A DNA stretch of 64,000 nucleotides, taken from Yersinia massiliensis CCUG 53443 (lineage in GTDB: Bacteria; Pseudomonadota; Gammaproteobacteria; Enterobacterales; Enterobacteriaceae). Below are positions 57,830-64,000 of the stretch, in pieces; positions within the stretch are counted from its first letter, which is position 1, and each line of letters begins with the position of its first letter. The notes below the pieces were generated by a model. It worked only from the letters and a program-made list of their open reading frames with translations, had not been told where the DNA came from and searched no databases. The stretch lies in contig NZ_HE997646.1 of assembly GCF_000312485.1 (NCBI RefSeq), forward strand, positions 160,896 through 224,895, in the 5' to 3' direction. A program made the translations under genes and the position numbers.

Positions 57830-59233
57830 ATGGCAAGCAATATCCGCTGGCAGCTCTGGATAGTCGCCTTCGGCTTCTTCATGCAAACACTCGACACCAC
57901 CATCGTCAACACCGCCTTACCTTCAATGGCGGCCAGTTTGGGCGAAAACCCGCTGCGGATGCAGTCGGTGATTGTCTCTTACGTGTTGACGGTAGCAGTG
58001 ATGTTGCCTGCCAGTGGCTGGTTAGCGGATCGTGTCGGGGTTAAATGGGTGTTTTTCTCGGCGATTATTCTGTTCACGCTCGGATCCTTGATGTGCGCGC
58101 AAGCCGACACGCTGAACCAACTGATCGCCTCTCGCGTCGTTCAAGGGGTGGGCGGCGCAATGATGGTGCCTGTTGGTCGCCTGACCGTGATGAAAATCGT
58201 GCCGCGCGAGCAATATATGTCGGCGATGGCCTTTGTGACACTGCCCGGCCAAATTGGGCCACTGGTCGGCCCCGCATTAGGGGGTTTTTTGGTGGAATAC
58301 GCCAGTTGGCACTGGATTTTCCTGATTAATCTGCCGGTCGGTGTGGTGGGTGCCATCGCGACTTTGGTGCTGATGCCAAATTACACGATGCGCACTCGGC
58401 GTTTTGATATCAGCGGATTTATCATGCTGGCTATCGGTATGGCCACGCTGACACTCGCCCTCGATGGGCATAAAGGGCTCGGTTTACCGCCACTGGCCAT
58501 TGTGGGCTTGGTACTGTGCGGAATACTGGCGCTGCTGGGTTACTGGTGGCACGCGCAGGGCAATTCTTCCGCGCTATTTTCGCTGCGATTGTTCAACAAT
58601 AAATCTTACGCCCTTGGCCTGATGGCCAGTATGAGCGCCCGTATCGGCAGCGGCATGTTGCCGTTTATGACGCCGATCTTCTTGCAAATCGGGTTAGGCT
58701 TTAGCCCGTTCCACGCGGGACTAATGATGATCCCGATGATTATTGGCAGCATGGGCATGAAGCGGATTATCGTACAGGTGGTTAACCGCTTTGGTTATCG
58801 GAAAGTCTTGGTCAGCGCCACGCTGCTATTGGCGATGGTGACCTTTAGTTTCCCCGTGGTGGCATTGATGGGGTGGACATTGCTGCTGCCGGTGGTGCTC
58901 TTTTTCCAAGGTATGCTGAATGCACTGCGTTTCTCCACCATGAATACGTTAACCCTGAAAGATTTACCCAACCGCCTAGCCAGCAGCGGCAATAGCTTGT
59001 TATCGATGGTGATGCAGCTTTCCATGAGCTTAGGGGTCAGCACGGCGGGGATCTTATTGGGCGTATTTGCCCATAATCAGGTCGTCACGAACACGCCGGC
59101 AACACACAGTGCGTTCTTATACAGCTATCTGTGCATGGCAATCATTATTGCCCTGCCAGCGTTGATATTTAATCGCGTACCACCGGATACGGAAACCAAT
59201 CGTCATCTGGCCCGTTCCGCGAAAAATCAGTAA
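57830..59233 (+). CDS. mdtD: MdtD, putative MFS transporter (DHA2 family)
   Basis: The 467-residue inner-membrane protein has about 14 helices and the DHA2 motifs: [20 protein letters not shown] in helix 1, the loop [20 protein letters not shown] in helices 2-3 and the motif C-like [20 protein letters not shown]. Despite its place in the mdtABC-baeSR operon, E. coli MdtD is not needed for MdtABC efflux; reports link it (as IceT) to iron citrate export, which I note from memory. Same-strand spacing of 5 and 22 bp supports one transcript. Confidence 0.95.
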   Translation: MASNIRWQLWIVAFGFFMQTLDTTIVNTALPSMAASLGENPLRMQSVIVSYVLTVAVMLPASGWLADRVGVKWVFFSAIILFTLGSLMCAQADTLNQLIASRVVQGVGGAMMVPVGRLTVMKIVPREQYMSAMAFVTLPGQIGPLVGPALGGFLVEYASWHWIFLINLPVGVVGAIATLVLMPNYTMRTRRFDISGFIMLAIGMATLTLALDGHKGLGLPPLAIVGLVLCGILALLGYWWHAQGNSSALFSLRLFNNKSYALGLMASMSARIGSGMLPFMTPIFLQIGLGFSPFHAGLMMIPMIIGSMGMKRIIVQVVNRFGYRKVLVSATLLLAMVTFSFPVVALMGWTLLLPVVLFFQGMLNALRFSTMNTLTLKDLPNRLASSGNSLLSMVMQLSMSLGVSTAGILLGVFAHNQVVTNTPATHSAFLYSYLCMAIIIALPALIFNRVPPDTETNRHLARSAKNQ

Positions 59234-59255
59234 ACCGATAGAGACAGGTGAAAAA

Positions 59256-60632
59256 ATGAGGATCGGCATTACCGGAAAACTGTTTATGGCAATATTTGCC
59301 ACCTGCATGTTGGTGCTGATTACCATGCATTGGGGGGTGAGAGCCAGCTTTGAGCGTGGTTTTATTGATTACATCAAGCAGAGTAACGAGCAGCGTATCA
59401 ATATGCTGGGCGATGCGCTTGAGGTGCAATATCAACGCTACGGTAACTGGGAGTTCCTGCGCAATAATGATCAAGTGGTCTATCAGATCATGCGCTCTTT
59501 CGAACAAAGTGGTGATAGCAGTCGCAGCATGCCTCCAAGGGGCTGGCGCGCGCAATTCTGGGTGGTCGATAATCAAAATAATTTGCTGGTTGGGCATACC
59601 GGTCAGGTGCCGAAAGAGGCCAGCCGCAGGGCTATCACGGTACATAAAGAAGTCGTCGGCTGGGTGATGTCTACCCCACCGGAAAAACTGACCCGCAATG
59701 CCGATATCAACTTTGATCTGCAACAGCGCCGCACCAGTTGGATCATTGTTGCTCTCTCGACGCTGCTCGCCGCCGCCGTCACTTGGGTGTTATCTCGCGG
59801 TATGCTGGCCCCCGTGAAACGCTTGGTGGAAGGTACCCATCGGCTGGCTGCTGGGGACTTCAGCACTCGCGTGGCGGTCAGTAGCCGTGATGAATTAGGC
59901 CGTCTGGCACAGGACTTTAACCAGCTTGCCAGTTCGCTAGAGAAAAATGAGCAAATGCGGCGTGATTTTATGGCCGATGTCTCCCACGAATTACGCACCC
60001 CGCTGGCGGTATTACGCGGTGAGTTGGAGGCATTGCAAGATGGCGTGCGACAACCGACGCCGGAATCGTTGATTTCACTGCAAGCGGAAGTGGGTATCCT
60101 CACCAAGCTGGTCAATGACTTACATCAGTTGTCACTGTCAGATCATGGCGCATTGGCCTATCGTAAAACGCAGTTGGATGCCATTCGGTTACTGCAAATC
60201 GCCATTGCCAGCTTCCACGGGCGCTTTCAAAGTAAAAATATCACTGTGGTGGCCACCTTGCCGGAGCAAGCGATTATTTTTGGCGATCCCGACCGTTTGA
60301 ATCAGCTATTTCACAATTTGCTAGAAAACAGTCTGCGGTATACCAACGAGGGTGGGCGATTAGAAATCCAAGCGCAGCTAGATGATGATGCCTTGACGCT
60401 GCGCTGGCAGGACACGAAACCCGGCCTGAGTGATGAACAGCTACAGCGTATTTTTGAGCGTTTTTATCGCACCGAAAGCTCACGCAACCGCGCCAGTGGC
60501 GGCTCGGGGTTAGGGTTGGCGATCTGCCATAATATTGTCGAGGCCCACGGCGGTAAAATCAGTGCATCACATTCAACTTTGGGTGGACTGCGGATTACGG
60601 TAGTATTTCCCCTCTTCCATTCCATAGGGTAA
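59256..60632 (+). CDS. baeS: Envelope-stress sensor histidine kinase BaeS
   Basis: The 458-residue kinase senses envelope damage, indole and metals in E. coli. Membrane segments lie at about 8-26 and 162-179 with a periplasmic sensor between. HAMP covers about 180-232, the phospho-accepting histidine is H244 in FMADVSHELRTPLAVLRGEL, and the ATPase has the N box (LFHNLLENSLRYTNEGGRLE), a G1-like DTKPGLSDEQLQRIFERFYR and GGSGLGLAICHNIVEAHGG. baeR follows 6 bp after the stop. Confidence 0.97.
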   Translation: MRIGITGKLFMAIFATCMLVLITMHWGVRASFERGFIDYIKQSNEQRINMLGDALEVQYQRYGNWEFLRNNDQVVYQIMRSFEQSGDSSRSMPPRGWRAQFWVVDNQNNLLVGHTGQVPKEASRRAITVHKEVVGWVMSTPPEKLTRNADINFDLQQRRTSWIIVALSTLLAAAVTWVLSRGMLAPVKRLVEGTHRLAAGDFSTRVAVSSRDELGRLAQDFNQLASSLEKNEQMRRDFMADVSHELRTPLAVLRGELEALQDGVRQPTPESLISLQAEVGILTKLVNDLHQLSLSDHGALAYRKTQLDAIRLLQIAIASFHGRFQSKNITVVATLPEQAIIFGDPDRLNQLFHNLLENSLRYTNEGGRLEIQAQLDDDALTLRWQDTKPGLSDEQLQRIFERFYRTESSRNRASGGSGLGLAICHNIVEAHGGKISASHSTLGGLRITVVFPLFHSIG

Positions 60633-60638
60633 TTCATT

Positions 60639-61361
60639 GTGACGCACGAGCCACTTCAGTCTGCCAGCCAGTCTGGCTCTGTAATGATTGTTGAAGATGA
60701 GCCCAAACTCGGCCAATTATTGGTCGACTATCTGCAAGCTGCGGGCTATAGCACCCAGTGGATCACCAACGGCGCAGAGGTGGTATCCGCCGTGCGCCAA
60801 GCCCCACCGGCCATTATCTTGCTGGACTTAATGCTGCCGGGCAGTGATGGCATCACCATTTGCCGAGAGATTCGCCGTTTCTCCGATGTACCCATCATGA
60901 TGGTGACCGCGAAAACCGAAGAAATAGACCGTCTGTTGGGGCTAGAGATCGGTGCCGATGACTATATTTGTAAGCCCTACAGCCCACGGGAAGTGGTCGC
61001 GCGGGTCAAAACCATTCTGCGCCGCTGCCATCCGCAACACGAACAACCCAGTGAGACCGCACCACTACTGATCGACGAATCTCGCTTTCAAGCCAGTTAT
61101 CAGGGTCACTTATTGGAGCTGACCCCTGCGGAGTTCCGCCTGCTAAAAATACTGGCAACGCAACCGGGCCACGTATTTAGCCGTGAACAACTGCTGAATA
61201 ACCTGTATGACGATTACCGTGTGGTGACAGACCGGACCATCGACAGCCATATCAAAAATCTGCGGCGCAAGCTGGAATCCCTCGATGGCGAGAAGCCTTT
61301 CATCCGTGCGGTGTATGGTATGGGGTATCGCTGGGAAGCAGAGATCTGTCGTTTACTGTAA
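60639..61361 (+). CDS. baeR: Response regulator BaeR
   Basis: The 240-residue OmpR-family regulator starts at GTG 60639. The receiver domain has the acidic pair in [11 protein letters not shown] (residues 19-21), the phosphorylated D63 in [13 protein letters not shown] and the lysine in [11 protein letters not shown]. The winged-helix domain covers about residues 135-235, with [20 protein letters not shown] and [20 protein letters not shown]. BaeR activates mdtABCD and other envelope genes. It is the last gene of the operon. Confidence 0.97.
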   Translation: MTHEPLQSASQSGSVMIVEDEPKLGQLLVDYLQAAGYSTQWITNGAEVVSAVRQAPPAIILLDLMLPGSDGITICREIRRFSDVPIMMVTAKTEEIDRLLGLEIGADDYICKPYSPREVVARVKTILRRCHPQHEQPSETAPLLIDESRFQASYQGHLLELTPAEFRLLKILATQPGHVFSREQLLNNLYDDYRVVTDRTIDSHIKNLRRKLESLDGEKPFIRAVYGMGYRWEAEICRLL

Positions 61362-61474
61362 TTTCGTCTTTAGCCAATCTGCTTTATGTTGGGCGTGCTG
61401 GACGTATTGACCTGACTTTCGGTCAACGTTGACTACACTCATTAGAGTCATCACAACCAACAGGAGTAGCGACT

Positions 61475-61813
61475 ATGGCCATTGGTCATTATGAGATTAA
61501 AAAAGCAAAGAACGGGCAATACCATTTCAATCTGAAAGCCAGTAATGGCGAAATTATTCTCACCAGTGAGATGTATGCCAGTAAAGCCTCAGCGGAAAAC
61601 GGCATTGCATCAGTGCAGAGTAACTCCCCATTAGAAAGCCAATACGAGTTTAAGCATAACGCCAAAAACGAGCCTTATTTCGTTTTGAAAGCAAAGAACC
61701 ATCAGGTTATTGGTGTTAGCGAATCCTACAGTTCCGATACGGCCGCCAAAAATGGCATGGCCTCTGTGATGAAAAACGGCCCGACCACCACCATTAAAGA
61801 TCTGACACTGTAA
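61475..61813 (+). CDS. yegP: YegP, DUF1508 tandem-repeat protein
   Basis: The 112-residue protein has two copies of the DUF1508 unit. The first is GHYEIKKAKNGQYHFNLKAS...SEMYASKASAENGIASVQ and the second YEFKHNAKNEPYFVLKAKNH...SESYSSDTAAKNGMASVM. It is a small alpha/beta protein of unknown function that lies just downstream of baeR in E. coli too. A good AGGAG precedes the start, and a terminator shared with the opposite hipB-like gene follows. Confidence 0.95.
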   Translation: MAIGHYEIKKAKNGQYHFNLKASNGEIILTSEMYASKASAENGIASVQSNSPLESQYEFKHNAKNEPYFVLKAKNHQVIGVSESYSSDTAAKNGMASVMKNGPTTTIKDLTL

Positions 61814-61881
61814 TTTTTATTTTCGATAGTTTTTTCCGATACTTGTCCCTAAATCTGTTGCTTAAATCTTTTACGCAACAC

Positions 61882-61908
61882 AATGCGCGGGGCGAATGAC
61901 CGCGCATT
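61882..61908. terminator. Bidirectional terminator between yegP and the hipB-like gene
   Basis: AATGCGCGG and CCGCGCATT form a perfect 9-bp stem with a 9-nt loop. TTTATTT follows on the plus strand and touches the hipB-like stop codon at 61909. On the minus strand the tail is TGTTGCG, so termination of yegP is better supported. Confidence 0.75.
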
Positions 61909-62250
61909 TTATTTCAAGCTCTGATCCTCTGACGAAAGTGCTGAAAACTCATTCTCCAGCATTTTCTTTAATACCTGCTGATTACGCGGTAACAAACCTA
62001 TTTTCAAACCAAATGGCCGGAAGACTTTCCCAAGAACAGACAACGTCTGGCTCCCTTTATCTGTTTCAATATCAGATAAAGTACGCCGGCTAATCTTAAC
62101 GAGAGTTGAGAACTCATCCTGAGTCATATTCAGCATATCTTTTCTCAACCGGCGCAGTAACTCACCTGCTGATATTTGCTCACCAAAGAATTGACCTAGC
62201 AATTCCAGCAACAAGGCTTCACGTTCTAAAGGCGAAAGTTTTACTTTCAT
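61909..62250 (-). CDS. HipB-like XRE-family repressor/antitoxin
   Basis: The 113-residue protein starts at ATG 62250, whose ATG overlaps the kinase stop in ATGA, so the two are translationally coupled. A Cro/C1-type helix-turn-helix spans about residues 31-86 (LRKDMLNMTQDEFSTLVKIS, RRTLSDIETDKGSQTLSVLG). A helical N-terminal extension (SPLEREALLLELLGQFFGEQ) precedes it, unlike classic HipB. It should bind DNA upstream of the pair and neutralise the kinase. The order, toxin gene first and antitoxin second, is the reverse of E. coli hipBA. Confidence 0.85.
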   Translation of the reverse strand: MKVKLSPLEREALLLELLGQFFGEQISAGELLRRLRKDMLNMTQDEFSTLVKISRRTLSDIETDKGSQTLSVLGKVFRPFGLKIGLLPRNQQVLKKMLENEFSALSSEDQSLK

Positions 62251-63602
62251 AGCTGTGCCCACCGCTGTAATTTTTCATCCAAATAGTCAAATGCCATTCC
62301 GGGCATATTGAGAATGCTATCCGGCACACCTCGCATTTTTAAACGTGATTTTAAGCCCATTAGCTTTTGGGCTGTTTGTTGGAATTCATAAAAAACATGA
62401 TTGGGATCTGCCAGATCAGATAATTCGGTAATAATCGCTTTCCAGTTAAAGTTCCCACCTTCTTCATAGGGTGAACCCCACTGAGTCACTCTAGCAATAC
62501 CCTCAGGATCAGCTTTCATGGGGGCGAAATCATAAATGGGTGACAGCCACATACCTTCAGGCCGCTTAATTAATGCCGTATTGCGCCCGTGATTATCAGG
62601 GTTCCCAAAAGCAACATTCAATAAATCTCGTTGGACCATTTCAGTCACGAGCGCTTCTGTATTTAAAGGGTGACCTAATTCTTTAACTCGATATTGGGAC
62701 GCTAATTTCCGAACCAAAGCTCGGATAACGTCGAAATGATTTAAGTGACTGCCTGGAGCAGCATTCATGACTGAGTAAATTGACTCAAGCCCATACTGCA
62801 CCCGATTATTTTCAATAAAATCAATATCAAACCGAGGTAGCCATAAAGAAGGATATCGTTCTCCTTCAAGTAATCTCATCTTTTCAGTATCGATTGTATT
62901 AATACCGACACTGGCTAATTCCTGATAAAAATAATATTCGGCTCGTAAAATATCGCAATCAATAGAGGTCCGTTTTCCTCTCGGAAATTTAACCAAATAA
63001 TGAGTATCTTGGTTATCGATGTCATTTTGAAACGTATCTATCCATATTTCATCCGATCTTGAACAGCATAACAGCAGTTTCGGTGCCTCTCCCCCCGCAC
63101 CTGTCGCGCCACCAGCCGCAGCCCCCATTTGTTGCGCGTATTCTAGAAACGATGAGTCACGCTCTATCACATCTTGCAGCGTAAAACGGATATTTTTTAA
63201 TTGGCTATTAGGGGGCAATTCAGGCAATGCTTCTTTTATTCGCATATTGCCTACAGGTGCAATAGTTCCATTTTTAAGCAAAATATAGTCTTGCTCACTG
63301 GCAGACATTGATTGCAACCCTAACTGATTAACCCAATAGCGGCGGCTTGCGCCAGCAGGCATAATGTCATCAATAAAGGTAAACCAATGCTTAGACGAAT
63401 AAGTGTGAGCGAGTTCAATGGGTAAATTTATGCTGCAACTGAACTCATCATCACGATACATCCACTCAATAGCATAGTCACCGTCATAACCTAGTACCGC
63501 TGGCCCTTGTCTTCCACGCGCAAGGTCGGTAAAAATCAGTTCGGCGGCATCATGCCAGATGCCGTTATTAAAAATCTGTATCGTTAATTTCGCCACAAAC
63601 AC
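62247..63602 (-). CDS. HipA-like serine/threonine kinase (toxin component)
   Basis: The 451-residue protein has the HipA layout: an N-terminal subdomain (about 1-115, ending in PVGNMRI), a glycine-rich loop (GAAAGGATGAGGEAPK, 160-175), the ATP-binding lysine in VKFPRG (K205), the catalytic NPDNHGRN (D336) and the metal-binding YDF (D358). All kinase residues look intact. E. coli HipA phosphorylates glutamyl-tRNA synthetase; other branches act on other synthetases or DNA-related targets, so the target here is unknown. No serine corresponding to S150 is seen in the loop. It starts at GTG 63602, without a good ribosome-binding site, immediately next to the first operator-like repeat. Confidence 0.88.
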   Translation of the reverse strand: MFVAKLTIQIFNNGIWHDAAELIFTDLARGRQGPAVLGYDGDYAIEWMYRDDEFSCSINLPIELAHTYSSKHWFTFIDDIMPAGASRRYWVNQLGLQSMSASEQDYILLKNGTIAPVGNMRIKEALPELPPNSQLKNIRFTLQDVIERDSSFLEYAQQMGAAAGGATGAGGEAPKLLLCCSRSDEIWIDTFQNDIDNQDTHYLVKFPRGKRTSIDCDILRAEYYFYQELASVGINTIDTEKMRLLEGERYPSLWLPRFDIDFIENNRVQYGLESIYSVMNAAPGSHLNHFDVIRALVRKLASQYRVKELGHPLNTEALVTEMVQRDLLNVAFGNPDNHGRNTALIKRPEGMWLSPIYDFAPMKADPEGIARVTQWGSPYEEGGNFNWKAIITELSDLADPNHVFYEFQQTAQKLMGLKSRLKMRGVPDSILNMPGMAFDYLDEKLQRWAQL

Positions 63603-63606
63603 CTCA

Positions 63607-63624
63607 TGAGCAAAATTTCGCTCA
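63607..63624. promoter_or_regulatory. Operator-like inverted repeat 1 of the hipAB-like pair
   Basis: TGAGCAAAATTTCGCTCA is TGAGC-N8-GCTCA, a perfect 5-bp inverted repeat. It lies 4 bases upstream of the kinase GTG, over its ribosome-binding region. It shares the arm sequence with 63689-63706. Confidence 0.75.
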
Positions 63625-63647
63625 AATAAAAGGAAAAGGCACTACTA

Positions 63648-63665
63648 TGTGCAAAATAATACTCA
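63648..63665. promoter_or_regulatory. Operator-like inverted repeat 2 (degenerate)
   Basis: TGTGCAAAATAATACTCA has the same 18-bp geometry, with one altered base in each arm (TGTGC and ACTCA). Its start is exactly 41 bp from repeat 1. Confidence 0.55.
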
Positions 63666-63688
63666 TAAAAAGAGATTCAGTCAAAATA

Positions 63689-63706
63689 TGAGCAATATTC
63701 TGCTCA
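63689..63706. promoter_or_regulatory. Operator-like inverted repeat 3 of the hipAB-like pair
   Basis: TGAGCAATATTCTGCTCA is again TGAGC-N8-GCTCA, perfect in both arms. It starts exactly 41 bp after repeat 2, so all three lie on about the same face of the helix. Confidence 0.75.
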
Positions 63707-63753
63707 CAATGAAGATGGTACTCACACTTAATGCCGCTAAAATTTTGCCAAAT

Positions 63754-63767
63754 TGATCTAAATCATT
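63754..63767. promoter_or_regulatory. FNR-like site upstream of trhP
   Basis: TTGATCTAAATCAT matches the FNR consensus TTGAT-N4-ATCAA at nine of ten positions. It lies 118 bp before the trhP start. Confidence 0.4.
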
Positions 63768-63884
63768 TAAACCTGACAAAAGTTGTGCGATGACTGATTT
63801 TCAGGGGCGGCAAGGTTACAATCCTCGGCTTTTAGCCACCCCTATGGGCGTGGTTCTGACTTGAACTCAGACTGAGAGCCAACT

Positions 63885-64000
63885 ATGTCGTCATCTGCAC
63901 CATTATCAAATAAGCCTTTTACACCCGAATTATTGTCCCCTGCCGGTACGCTCAAAAACATGCGCTATGCCTTTGCTTACGGGGCGGATGCTGTTTATGC
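63885..64000 (+). CDS. trhP: TrhP (YegQ), tRNA uridine hydroxylation protein, 5' part only
   Basis: The reading frame starts at ATG 63885 (MSSSAPLSNKPFTPELLSPA) and is cut by the window end after 38 codons. TPELLSPAGTLKNMRYAFAY followed by GADAVY is the N-terminus of U32-type proteins, and from memory E. coli YegQ begins FKPELLSPAGTLKNMRYAFA. TrhP makes 5-hydroxyuridine at tRNA position 34 using prephenate, independently of oxygen. A leader hairpin (CCACCCC with GGGCGTGG) is seen near 63836-63853. It keeps its E. coli place after yegP, with the hipAB-like pair inserted between. Confidence 0.9.
   Translation, partial: MSSSAPLSNKPFTPELLSPAGTLKNMRYAFAYGADAVY

Overview
The window is an enterobacterial chromosome segment of moderate GC. 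Its core gene order matches two Escherichia coli regions placed end to end: ypfM/yffB-dapE-...-upp-purMN/ppk-ppx-yfgG, then yegE(dgcE)/yegD-mdtABCD-baeSR-yegP-yegQ(trhP). Protein similarity to the E. coli families, ERIC-type intergenic repeats beginning with a TATACCC-like end, and the combination of gene content point to the genus Yersinia or a close relative. That genus call is an inference from recalled sequences; the species cannot be fixed from the window.

Region 1 (1-7450): an ERIC copy and a 20-residue ypfM-like small gene, then about 7 kb of accessory DNA lying between ypfM and yffB. It holds a three-gene AfuABC/FbpABC-type ABC importer, a small TPR protein, an AT-rich LuxR-type regulator and a LysR regulator. 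Region 2 (7430-27732): housekeeping genes for lysine/peptidoglycan precursors (dapE, dapA), outer-membrane assembly (bamC, bepA), tRNA modification (tmcA), purine and pyrimidine supply (purC, purM, purN, upp, uraA), thiol redox (bcp and two ArsC-family proteins) and replication control (hda, which starts with CTG). An unrecognised two-gene unit sits between ypfH and tmcA; its second gene is only 48 codons long.

Region 3 (27872-37257): speG, then a second-type Pst phosphate importer with enlarged permeases and no binding protein in the window, divergent from ppk-ppx. A three-repeat Pho-box-like array lies in front of the pst genes, so phosphate uptake and polyphosphate metabolism sit side by side. 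Region 4 (37258-44514): a cluster of ERIC copies, yfgG, mgtE, the membrane diguanylate cyclase dgcE and the Hsp70-like yegD. Region 5 (44515-50015): a compact chaperone-usher fimbrial operon (major subunit, chaperone, usher, tip adhesin) inserted between yegD and mdtA, which are close neighbours in E. coli. Region 6 (50261-61813): mdtABCD-baeSR, a multidrug RND efflux operon carrying its own envelope-stress two-component system, followed by yegP. Region 7 (61882-64000): a HipA/HipB-type kinase-repressor pair with the kinase gene first, preceded by three inverted repeats spaced exactly 41 bp apart, then the start of trhP.

The least ordinary items are the hipAB-like module with its periodic TGAGC-N8-GCTCA operators, the unlisted small genes (ypfM-like, the 48-codon gene), the CTG-started hda, the Pst2/ppk/ppx arrangement, and several short tandem repeats and long hairpins between core genes. 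No rRNA, tRNA, CRISPR array, insertion sequence with transposase or prophage was seen.
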